A DNA stretch of 18,429 nt from JASGDC01 sp047608145. GTDB lineage: Bacteria > Actinomycetota > Actinomycetes > Actinomycetales > Micrococcaceae. Shown piece after piece: positions 1-6,849 of this stretch (its first letter is position 1; every line of letters begins with the position of its first letter). The position numbers and the translations under genes are program-made. The DNA lies in assembly GCA_047608145.1 (NCBI GenBank), contig JASGDC010000020.1, forward strand, positions 1 through 18,429. The letters run 5' to 3'. The notes under the pieces were generated by a model. The model did not search any database. It was not told the DNA's origin and saw only the letters and a program-made list of their open reading frames with translations.

Positions 1-126
1 AGCACACACCAAGCAGAATATTGATTAAAACCCATAAGCTAACTTTAGAAGCTAACAAACAGGCCTACATCACAGAAAAAATAACCCCTACAAAGAAAAA
101 TAACAACACATTATGGCCTATAACTC
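1..126 (-). mobile_element. End of an IS1249-like insertion sequence (partial copy, left flank)
   Basis: Positions 102-126 match the terminus of the IS on the right side of the window (17547-17571) in inverted orientation, with 24 of 25 bases identical. Here the element interior lies to the left, so 1-101 is internal IS sequence. That interior does not resemble the 3' flank of the transposase at 17572 onward, so this should be the other (5') end of a related copy. A short minus-strand frame starts with ATG at 33-35 and reads MGFNQYSAWCV before leaving the window. This could be the transposase start leading into a zinc-ribbon cysteine pair, but only one cysteine is visible. The IS assignment rests on the shared terminus; the reading frame is speculative. 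Confidence 0.6.
102..126 (+). repeat. IS terminal inverted repeat, left copy
   Basis: The 25-bp segment is the inverted counterpart of 17547-17571 with one mismatch (position 124). Its core, read on the minus strand, is TTATAGGCCATAATGTGTTG. Outside it (127 onward) the two flanks are unrelated, so the IS edge lies at or very near position 126. Confidence 0.75.
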
Positions 127-136
127 CTAATTTGTA

Positions 137-183
137 AAAGTAGAACAAATATTAATGCTGAAAACAATAATACGTTCTACTTT
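137..183 (-). terminator. Possible terminator hairpin downstream of rsrA
   Basis: Perfect 10-bp inverted repeat: AAAGTAGAAC at 137-146 and GTTCTACTTT at 174-183, with a 27-nt A+T-rich loop. On the minus strand the 3' arm runs into CTTTTAC, a short T run. It sits 36 nt past the rsrA stop, so it could end the psd-pssA-sigR-rsrA transcript. The long loop and weak T tract make this a moderate call. Confidence 0.4.
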
Positions 184-207
184 CGCTAGTAGATTGATTA
201 ATCACCT

Positions 208-251
208 AATTTAGCTAGTTTAGACTTCAAATTTAGCTAGTTTAGACTTCA
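208..251. repeat. 22-bp perfect tandem duplication at the 3' end of rsrA
   Basis: Two identical adjacent 22-bp units, 208-229 and 230-251, both contain TTTAGCTAGTTTAGACTTCA. Because 22 is not a multiple of three, the duplication shifts the rsrA frame at its very end. The gene now ends ...LAKFEV-stop at 220; with one unit removed it would end ...LAKLGD-stop. The perfect identity suggests a recent slippage event. Confidence 0.9.
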
Positions 252-459
252 AACTGTCTGGAGCTTTTTCACAACAACTACGCTTTAACGCATCGCGGAT
301 GATAGTCTCCACATTACATTCGTTTGCACAATCTTCGCATTCTTCTAGATGCTTTCGAACAATCTCAATTTCTGCTTCGGAAAGTGCTCCATCCATATAA
401 TAATAAATCTTTTCTAACCTGCTATCTTCGCAGTTGCCAAGTTTTTTACAATCACCCAT
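220..459 (-). CDS. rsrA: Anti-sigma-R factor RsrA (zinc-binding redox switch)
   Basis: This 79-residue protein is the expected size for RsrA/ZAS-family anti-sigma factors, which bind and inhibit SigR until disulfide stress oxidises their cysteines and releases zinc. The ZAS motif H37-x3-C41-x2-C44 is present, with C10 in the position of the fourth conserved ligand. The C-terminal vicinal pair C62-C63 followed by EKAPDSL also matches the family. There is no membrane segment, so it should act in the cytoplasm. Its ATG overlaps the sigR stop by 8 nt (452-459), implying coupled translation and balanced stoichiometry. The last three residues were altered by the tandem duplication at 208-251; the zinc site is untouched, so function is probably retained. 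Confidence 0.93.
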   Translation of the reverse strand: MGDCKKLGNCEDSRLEKIYYYMDGALSEAEIEIVRKHLEECEDCANECNVETIIRDALKRSCCEKAPDSLKSKLAKFEV

Positions 460-1018
460 TATTCTTCTCCTCCACGTATGAAGCGAGTTTCTCTCTCAAT
501 TCTTTGCGGCCACGGTGTAGACGTGACATAACAGTACCTAGCGGAATACCTAAAATTTCAGCTACTTCTTTATATTTGAAACCTTCAACATCGACATAGT
601 AAACTACCATTCGATAGTCTTCTGCTAGGTTTTGTAACGCTTCTTTTACTTCGTTATCTGGCAGCTTTTCCAACGCCTGAGTTTCAGCTGATTTCAAGCC
701 AGAAGAAGTATGGTTTGCAGCCTGTGCTAGCTGCCAGTCCTGAATCTCTTCTGAGTTAGCTACTTTAGGTTGACGTTGTTTTTTCCGATAAATATTAATG
801 TAGGTATTAGTTAAAATACGATATAGCCAAGCACGCAAATTTGTGCCTGATTTATATTTATCAAATGAAAAATATGCTTTGGTATATGTTTCCTGCACTA
901 AATCTTCAGCATCTTGTGGATTACGCGTCATCCGTAAAGCTGCAGCATAAAGTTGGTCAACGTACTCTAGGGTATCGTTAAAGCTTTGCTTTGTCTCTGT
1001 ATCTTCCATCGTTAACAT
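452..1018 (-). CDS. sigR: ECF RNA polymerase sigma factor SigR/SigH (thiol-oxidative stress)
   Basis: This 188-residue group-4 sigma factor directs RNA polymerase to disulfide-stress genes in actinobacteria. Region 2 spans about residues 17-83 and includes DAEDLVQETYTKAY; region 4 spans about 125-180 with the helix-turn-helix YKEVAEILGIPLGTVMSRLH. I chose the ATG at 1018 because a good ribosome binding site, GAGAGGTGG, lies 9 nt upstream at 1027-1035. An upstream in-frame TTG at 1051 would add 11 residues but has no clear binding site. The 3' end overlaps rsrA by 8 nt, the standard sigR-rsrA arrangement. The gene follows pssA by 45 nt, so it may be read from the psd-pssA transcript as well as from its own candidate promoter (1045-1070). 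Confidence 0.93.
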   Translation of the reverse strand: MLTMEDTETKQSFNDTLEYVDQLYAAALRMTRNPQDAEDLVQETYTKAYFSFDKYKSGTNLRAWLYRILTNTYINIYRKKQRQPKVANSEEIQDWQLAQAANHTSSGLKSAETQALEKLPDNEVKEALQNLAEDYRMVVYYVDVEGFKYKEVAEILGIPLGTVMSRLHRGRKELREKLASYVEEKNNG

Positions 1019-1044
1019 TGATACCCACCACCTCTCGTTTCTAT

Positions 1045-1070
1045 AACGCAAATGGTAGGAATTTTATTTC
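1045..1070 (-). promoter_or_regulatory. Candidate SigR-type autoregulatory promoter of sigR
   Basis: On the minus strand GAAAT (1066-1070) is followed after exactly 18 nt by GTT (1045-1047). The established SigR/SigH consensus is GGAAT-N18-GTT, so this differs at one base. It overlaps the pssA stop region and would start transcription about 10 nt downstream, just before the sigR ribosome binding site. SigR-family genes commonly drive their own expression, which fits. The motif is short and could occur by chance. Confidence 0.35.
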
Positions 1071-1846
1071 ATATCCTCTTTATTTTGTTCTTTTTTATTG
1101 ACGTTATTCGTTAATCGATAATGTGCAATTGTCGAACCTGGAATAAACAATAGTAATAATAACCCAATTACCCAAATAGTCACTATCGGCATATTAAACA
1201 ATGCAACGGCGAAACCAATTGATACAACCAAGGCAATAGGTACAAAACCAGAAGGAATCGTAATTTCCTTAAGTGATAACATTGGAATTTTTGATATCAA
1301 TAATAATCCTATGATTATTGTCCAAGTTGCAATTAAATATTGGTTATTCCACCAACCTTGCCCAAATTGCATTGTGGTCAAAAACGGAATTAGCAATAAT
1401 AGTGCTCCTGCAGGCGTTGGTAATCCAACAAAGAAATATTTTGCATAGATACTTCTATCTGGTTTACCAAGTAGCGTATTAAAACGAGCTAACCGTAATG
1501 CAGCACAAGCGATGTAGACTAGTGCAATTGCCCAACCTAATTTTGTATTCATTCCCCAGATATAAATAGTCAAAGCTGGCGCTACTCCAAATGACACAAT
1601 GTCTGCCAAAGAATCTAACTGCGCACCAAGATCGCTGCTGGCATTAAATAATCTTGCAACTGCACCATCCATGAAATCAAATACTGCAGCTAAGCAGAAG
1701 AATAAAACCGTTAATCCATAATGCTTTTGAAAAGTATTATGTAATGCGGTTAATCCAGAAATTAAACCTAGTAAAGTAATAGCATTAGGTAAGAATTGGA
1801 CAGTATTCTTATTGTTCTTCTTCAAATCTTGCAACAACAGTTTCAC
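1064..1846 (-). CDS. pssA: CDP-diacylglycerol--serine O-phosphatidyltransferase
   Basis: This 260-residue integral membrane enzyme makes phosphatidylserine from CDP-diacylglycerol and L-serine, the step before Psd. The CDP-alcohol phosphatidyltransferase signature is complete at residues 57-82: D57, D60, G61, A64, R65, G74, D78 and D82, with the acidic residues binding the metal ion. The rest is a series of hydrophobic helices ending in a charged tail (NNVNKKEQNKEDMK). The start is a GTG at 1844-1846, giving a 38-bp overlap with the 3' end of psd. The binding site is weak (GGCGG), and the conserved region starts only at about residue 16, so in-frame TTG codons just downstream remain possible. 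The overlap implies one transcript and probable translational coupling with psd. Confidence 0.93.
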   Translation of the reverse strand: MKLLLQDLKKNNKNTVQFLPNAITLLGLISGLTALHNTFQKHYGLTVLFFCLAAVFDFMDGAVARLFNASSDLGAQLDSLADIVSFGVAPALTIYIWGMNTKLGWAIALVYIACAALRLARFNTLLGKPDRSIYAKYFFVGLPTPAGALLLLIPFLTTMQFGQGWWNNQYLIATWTIIIGLLLISKIPMLSLKEITIPSGFVPIALVVSIGFAVALFNMPIVTIWVIGLLLLLFIPGSTIAHYRLTNNVNKKEQNKEDMK

Positions 1847-2504
1847 CGCCGATTACTCGTTGTCCAATTTCTACAGTTGGTTTTGTACCATCAGGTAAGT
1901 AAATATCAACACGGGATCCAAACCGAATTAAACCGTAGGTATCTCCTGCTGAAAGTTCGTGTCCTTCTTGTACATCACATACAATCCGGCGTGCAATCAA
2001 CCCAGCAATCTGAGTAACAATAACTTCATTACCTTTATAGTCAGCAAAAATTACTGTATTGCGCTCATTAACTTCACTGGCTTTATCAAAGTCTGCAGAA
2101 AGAAATTTACCAGGATGATAAGTAACCTGTTTTACTTTGCCAGTAATTGGAGCACGCTGTACATGGACGTCTAAAACTGTTAAGAAAATACTAATACGAG
2201 TTAATGGTTCATTCGCTATCCCTAGTTCTGCTGGTGGCACAGCTTCTTCAATCAACGCTACTTCCCCATCAGCGCTACCAACTATTACGTTCTTATCACT
2301 TGGCGCAACTCTTCTAGGCTCTCGAAAGAATAACGCAACTGCACCAGTTATTAGAGCACTTGCCATCCCAAAATGTTTTGTAGCAAGTTTCGTACCTAAT
2401 CCAGCAAGTGCTGTTGCTCCAATGATAGGTAATCCACCTTTATGAACCGGTGGTATCGAATCTTTGGTTAATTTAGCTAAGTGGGTAATAAGGTTGTTAC
2501 TCAT
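1809..2504 (-). CDS. psd: Phosphatidylserine decarboxylase proenzyme (short form)
   Basis: This enzyme decarboxylates phosphatidylserine to phosphatidylethanolamine at the membrane. At 231 residues it belongs to the short Psd class. The self-cleavage site is FGSRVD at 195-200; family knowledge places the cut between G196 and S197, leaving a pyruvoyl group on the small subunit. The likely protease triad partners D79 (in ADGEV) and H114 (in DVHVQRAP) are present, as are FREPRR (60-65) and YHPGKF. A hydrophobic stretch near residues 25-60 probably anchors it. It is followed directly by pssA with a 38-bp overlap. GGAG lies about 16 nt upstream of the ATG, rather far, so initiation may be weak. 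A strong hairpin at 2533-2574 separates it from the DUF4870 gene. Confidence 0.94.
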   Translation of the reverse strand: MSNNLITHLAKLTKDSIPPVHKGGLPIIGATALAGLGTKLATKHFGMASALITGAVALFFREPRRVAPSDKNVIVGSADGEVALIEEAVPPAELGIANEPLTRISIFLTVLDVHVQRAPITGKVKQVTYHPGKFLSADFDKASEVNERNTVIFADYKGNEVIVTQIAGLIARRIVCDVQEGHELSAGDTYGLIRFGSRVDIYLPDGTKPTVEIGQRVIGGETVVARFEEEQ

Positions 2505-2532
2505 TAGATAATGATACTTTCTCCAGATAAAG

Positions 2533-2574
2533 AAAAATCGTTAAAGGCCGGTAGTTAAGCCTTTAACGATTTTT
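2533..2574. terminator. Rho-independent terminator, probably bidirectional
   Basis: A perfect 16-bp inverted repeat: AAAAATCGTTAAAGGC at 2533-2548 and its complement at 2559-2574, with a 10-nt loop. An A tract on one side and a T tract on the other let it work in both directions. The relevant direction is leftward, ending the DUF4870 transcript 11 nt past its stop and before psd. Confidence 0.88.
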
Positions 2575-2585
2575 AAGGTATAGAA

Positions 2586-3188
2586 TTAAGCTTTATTCTT
2601 TTCGATGAACTTTCCAACGAAATCGTAAGTGTATGGGTAAACCCAAGGCTGACCCTTCTTAGCTTTGATAGCACCCATGATTGCTGTTACTAGTACACCA
2701 ATACCAATAACTAGCGCAAGGAAGTAAGACAAATCAATGCTGATGAATGAAAGTACCCAAAGAGCAATAGTTGCTCCCCAAAGTGTTACTTGTAGATTAA
2801 GCAAAGACTTCATATGCCCCTTAAGGAAGTCACCTTTCTTCCCAAAGAAGAAATATCCAATTGCTGAAGTAAGTAGTGCAAATGGGAATAAGTTAATCAA
2901 GATATGTGCAAACATACCGAAAGTCTTTTGACCTTCCATTGAGTACTGATCGTACTGTCCAGAGATGTACTTATCTTTTGATTCTGAAGTATCGTTAGCA
3001 CGTTCTTGCTTTGGCAAAGATGTATATTGTTCACGAGACTTGCTGTACTCTTGATCAATCTGAGAAGTTAGCTCAGTTTCTTTAAGATTAGAACTGCTAG
3101 GAGCTGAAGTTTCTAGGTTTTCTTTTGGAGCAGGAACTGCATCTTGCATTTCACGCTCTGTGATTTTTGTGTTACGTTTTTCTTCCAT
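2586..3188 (-). CDS. DUF4870 (Tic20-like) membrane protein with long polar N-terminus
   Basis: This 200-residue protein has no assigned function that I recognise. Residues 1-85 are polar and probably disordered, rich in Glu, Lys, Ser and Gln. Residues about 88-175 form three or four hydrophobic segments with the DUF4870 pattern: GMFAHILINLFPF, then a GHMKSLLNLQVTLW segment, and the closing AIKAKKGQPWVYPYTYDFVGKF. It should sit in the cytoplasmic membrane with the long N-terminus on one face. It appears monocistronic: a 67-nt gap separates it from pheT upstream and a strong terminator follows. Most family members I know of have a much shorter N-terminus. The ribosome binding site is poor (GAGTG, about 5 nt from the ATG). 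Confidence 0.82.
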   Translation of the reverse strand: MEEKRNTKITEREMQDAVPAPKENLETSAPSSSNLKETELTSQIDQEYSKSREQYTSLPKQERANDTSESKDKYISGQYDQYSMEGQKTFGMFAHILINLFPFALLTSAIGYFFFGKKGDFLKGHMKSLLNLQVTLWGATIALWVLSFISIDLSYFLALVIGIGVLVTAIMGAIKAKKGQPWVYPYTYDFVGKFIEKNKA

Positions 3189-3255
3189 GTTTTCACTCTA
3201 ACTAATAGGGCTTAAAAAGTGTCATATACACGCTGGGAGTTTCCTGTATGTTTTC

Positions 3256-5757
3256 CTAGCGCAGTATTGCACCGAAACGCTCGGTAGCAAGCACTACAGC
3301 TTTGTTCTTTTCTGAAGTTGCTTCCTCGGCAGTAAGTGTTCGGTCTTTTGCACGGAACTTCAATGCGAATGCCAGAGACTTCTTACCTTCTGGTAAGTTT
3401 TTACCACGATAATCGTCAAACAGTCGAATATCTTCTAGCATCTCACCAGCGCCCTCTTTAATAACTTCAGCAACTGCTGCTGCCGGTGTATCAATATCAA
3501 CTTCAAGTGATACATCTTGAGTCGCAGCAGGGTAAGTCGATAGTGGTTTAGCATAAACTACTTCAGGAACTGCAGAAATTAATGCTTCAAGGTCTAACTC
3601 AAAGAAGGCAGTATGGTCAGTTAAGTTATTGTATTTAATAACTTGTGGATGCAACTCCCCTGCATAACCTACAGTTTCCGCATTAACTAACAGTTTAGCT
3701 GTACGTCCTGGATGATATGCTTGGTGTTTTCCTTGAGCAATCTCAATATCTAAGCCAAGAGTATTCTCAATAACTCGAACTACATCTAATGCATCAGCAT
3801 AATCAAAACTACGTGGTTCATTACCTGGAGTCTCTAATAAATCATTACCTGTAAACAATCCAGATATATATGTAGGCTGAGCTGGTAAAGCTTCGTTTAA
3901 CTTGACAATATCATTATCAGCAGGTTTTTCACTTGCTGTCGGCAACTTAACTACTTTCTCACCATCAGTCGGCAAGAATACCAAAGCCATTTCAAAAATT
4001 GCTAAATCTTTAGAGCCACGAGAAATATTACGATGTGCAATTTCAAGCAATCCTGGAATTAACGATGGATTTAGGTAAGGTAGTTCAGAGTTAAGTGGAT
4101 TCTTAAGCTTAACTGCTTTAACTTTCTTACCTTCATCTGGAGTGCCAAATAAATCTTTTGCAGCTTTGCTGACAAATGGGTAAGACTTAACTTCTACTAA
4201 TCCAGCTCCTACTAGTGCATTTGCAACTCGACGACGAAGTTGCTGCTTCTTAGTAAGACCTTTACCAGATGGTGCCTGTGGTACGCGTGAAGGAATCTTA
4301 TCATAGCCATGAATACGTACAACTTCTTCCGAAAGTGCTGCATCATCAACAAGATCTGGTCGCCAAGTTGGTGGCGTCACTTCATAACCGTTATCAACCT
4401 TTTTAACTTCTGCACCAATCATTTTTAATGCTTCAGTTACTTCATCTTCACTGTATTCAATACCTACACGCTTAGCCACATAATCTTTTTGCAAGTTAAT
4501 TGGCTTGAAATTAGTAGTTTTACCAACCACAGTAGTGCCAGTGACATTACCACCACCAAATTCAAGAACTAAATCTGTAGCACGAGCAATCGCCTTAGCA
4601 GTTACATGAGTATCTACACCACGTTCAAAACGTTTTGAAGCTTCTGAAGGTAACTTATGACGACGAGCTGAACGTGCTACGCTTACTGGTTCAAAGGAAG
4701 CTGCTTCCAGTACAATATTGCTGGTATCATCTGAAACCTCAGTGTCCGCACCACCCATAACTCCAGCGATACCAATTGGACCAGATTCATCAGTGATTAA
4801 TAAATCTTCTGGGTCTAAAATACGTTCCTTGTCATCCAAGGTAGTAATCTTTTCACCTTTGTAGGCACGTCGCACCACAATGCCACCTTGAAGTTTGCCA
4901 GCATCATAAGCGTGCATCGGCTGTCCCAGTTCCAACATCACATAGTTGGTAATATCAACTAAAAGTGAGATTGGGCGAACTCCAGCAAGGTTTAGTCGAT
5001 TAGCCATCCAGTCTGGAGTATTTGTATTAGTATCTACGCCCTCAATAGTGCAGGCAATAAATTGGGTACAACCATCCTTACCACGAATTGGTGCCTTATC
5101 ATTAAGTTTTATCGAAATACCTGATGTATCATTCGCATCAACTTCTGCAGAAACTTTAGCTGCTGGGTCAGTAAACTTAGTACCAGTGGCATGTGAATAT
5201 TCACGGGCAATACCACGTATTGAGAGACAATAGCTACGATCAGGAGTTACATTTACTTCCGCAGCTTCGTCATCAAAACCTAATAGCGGCAAAGCTTCTT
5301 CGCCTACTTTAGCTTCAATGCCACGTTCATTAAGGCGAATAATACCATCTTCAGCTTCTGGCAAGCCAAGTTCAGTAGCAGCAACCATCATACCTTCTGA
5401 AACATGTCCATAAGTCTTACGTGGTGAAATTTCAAAGTTTCCAGGTAACACTGCACCAGGTAATGTGACTACTACTAAATCGTCAACTTCAAAATTACCA
5501 GCGCCACAAACGATGCCATTTATCTGCTCTTTATCAACCTGTACTTGGCACCAGCGAATAGTCTTACCGTTTTTTTGTGGCTCTTCTTCAAATTCTAGAA
5601 CCTTACCAGCTACGATTGGACCAGTAATTTCATCAGCTGGACGATGGACGCCCTCTTCTTCTAAGCCAACTTTTACTAAATCAGCCATTAAATCTTCTGC
5701 AGTAGCATCTGCAGGTAATTTTGTATATTCTCTTAACCAAGATAGTGGGATGCGCAT
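3256..5757 (-). CDS. pheT: Phenylalanine--tRNA ligase beta subunit
   Basis: This 833-residue subunit of the alpha2-beta2 phenylalanyl-tRNA synthetase binds tRNA(Phe) and edits mischarged tyrosine. The domain order is complete: N-terminal coil, OB-fold tRNA-binding domain at about 42-158, B3/B4 editing domain at about 215-395 (with LVDITNYVMLELGQPMHAYD), B5 domain at about 415-488 ending in WRPDLVDDAALSEEVVRIHG, catalytic-like core at about 500-720, and anticodon-binding FDX-ACB domain at 739-832. Length is normal for bacteria. Its ATG shares one base with the pheS stop (TAATG), so the two subunits are translationally coupled and made in equal amounts. No convincing terminator follows in the 67 nt before the next gene. 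Confidence 0.97.
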   Translation of the reverse strand: MRIPLSWLREYTKLPADATAEDLMADLVKVGLEEEGVHRPADEITGPIVAGKVLEFEEEPQKNGKTIRWCQVQVDKEQINGIVCGAGNFEVDDLVVVTLPGAVLPGNFEISPRKTYGHVSEGMMVAATELGLPEAEDGIIRLNERGIEAKVGEEALPLLGFDDEAAEVNVTPDRSYCLSIRGIAREYSHATGTKFTDPAAKVSAEVDANDTSGISIKLNDKAPIRGKDGCTQFIACTIEGVDTNTNTPDWMANRLNLAGVRPISLLVDITNYVMLELGQPMHAYDAGKLQGGIVVRRAYKGEKITTLDDKERILDPEDLLITDESGPIGIAGVMGGADTEVSDDTSNIVLEAASFEPVSVARSARRHKLPSEASKRFERGVDTHVTAKAIARATDLVLEFGGGNVTGTTVVGKTTNFKPINLQKDYVAKRVGIEYSEDEVTEALKMIGAEVKKVDNGYEVTPPTWRPDLVDDAALSEEVVRIHGYDKIPSRVPQAPSGKGLTKKQQLRRRVANALVGAGLVEVKSYPFVSKAAKDLFGTPDEGKKVKAVKLKNPLNSELPYLNPSLIPGLLEIAHRNISRGSKDLAIFEMALVFLPTDGEKVVKLPTASEKPADNDIVKLNEALPAQPTYISGLFTGNDLLETPGNEPRSFDYADALDVVRVIENTLGLDIEIAQGKHQAYHPGRTAKLLVNAETVGYAGELHPQVIKYNNLTDHTAFFELDLEALISAVPEVVYAKPLSTYPAATQDVSLEVDIDTPAAAVAEVIKEGAGEMLEDIRLFDDYRGKNLPEGKKSLAFALKFRAKDRTLTAEEATSEKNKAVVLATERFGAILR

Positions 5758-6800
5758 TAAATATCCATTCCAAAGTGTGAACTAAAGCGGACATCGCCTT
5801 CAACCATGTCACGCATATCAGAAATACCATTGCGGAATTGTAGTGTACGTTCTACACCCATTCCAAAAGCAAAACCAGAGTATTCGTCAGGATCAACTCC
5901 AGCGGCCCGTAGTACGTTAGGGTTTACCATGCCACAACCACCCCATTCAATCCATTGTGGACCGCCTTTAGCTTCAACATGCCAAATATCGAGCTCTGCA
6001 GAAGGTTCTGTGAATGGGAAGTAGTTTGGACGTAACCGAATCTTTGCTTCTTTACCAAACATTTGACGCGCAAAGAGTTCTAAAGTTCCTACTAAATCTG
6101 ACATATTTAAATCTTTATCAATTGCGATACCTTCAAACTGGTGGAATACCGGAGTGTGGGTGGCGTCAAGTTCATCCGTACGGTAAACACGACCTGGACA
6201 CAGAACATACATTGGTAAGTCACGATCTAATAGCGAACGAACTTGCACAGGTGAAGTGTGGGTACGCAAAACTGTAAATGAGTCTTCCGTAAAAAAGGTA
6301 TCTTGCATGGCACGTGCTGGATGATCCGCATCGAAGTTTAAAGCATCAAAGTTATACCACTCAGATTCAACTTCAGGGCCTTCGGCAATCTCCCAACCCA
6401 TACCGACAAAAATATCTACAACTCGATCTTGCAAAATATTCAATGGATGACGAGCACCTAAACGTTTACGTACTGGAGCTGCAGTTACATCGACAGTCTC
6501 TGCTTCAAGTTTCTTTTGCTCATGTTCTTCTTGTATTACTACTTGCCTAGAGGCATAAGCTTTATTTACTTGCCCACGGGCTTTGCCCATTAGCTTTCCA
6601 GCAGCACCACGTTCTGGGCCTGGCAACTTACCAATGCCACGGTTAGCCAGAATTAACGGAGCTTTATCTCCCAAATGTGCTGTTTTCGCTGCAGTTAGCT
6701 CGTTAAGATCACTTGCCGAATCAAAAGCTACAAGTGCTTCATCGACAATTTTTCCAATATTTTCTTCAGTGATTTCGATATCAACACTGTTTTCAGACAT
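5757..6800 (-). CDS. pheS: Phenylalanine--tRNA ligase alpha subunit
   Basis: This is the catalytic subunit of phenylalanyl-tRNA synthetase, 347 residues, which charges tRNA(Phe) with phenylalanine. An N-terminal coiled-coil region (1-100) is followed by the class II core. Visible motifs include GPEVESEWYNFDALN (141-155), motif 2 around residues 203-228 (GRVYRTDELDATHTPVFHQF), and motif 3 GFAFGMGVER (309-318). I chose the ATG at 6800 over the adjacent TTG at 6803 because GGAAG sits at a suitable distance (about 6 nt). It follows the cation transporter by 49 nt with no terminator between them, so it is probably in the infC operon. Confidence 0.97.
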   Translation of the reverse strand: MSENSVDIEITEENIGKIVDEALVAFDSASDLNELTAAKTAHLGDKAPLILANRGIGKLPGPERGAAGKLMGKARGQVNKAYASRQVVIQEEHEQKKLEAETVDVTAAPVRKRLGARHPLNILQDRVVDIFVGMGWEIAEGPEVESEWYNFDALNFDADHPARAMQDTFFTEDSFTVLRTHTSPVQVRSLLDRDLPMYVLCPGRVYRTDELDATHTPVFHQFEGIAIDKDLNMSDLVGTLELFARQMFGKEAKIRLRPNYFPFTEPSAELDIWHVEAKGGPQWIEWGGCGMVNPNVLRAAGVDPDEYSGFAFGMGVERTLQFRNGISDMRDMVEGDVRFSSHFGMDI

Positions 6801-6849
6801 CAATACTTCCAGTTCAATAACTTTTAAAGGATTACAATTACTCTCAATT

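Noticed and set aside
1018..1051. Longer SigR from the TTG at 1051
   Set aside because: No ribosome binding site before TTG, the added residues MRYRNERWWVS look unlike sigma factors, and the ATG at 1018 has a strong site.
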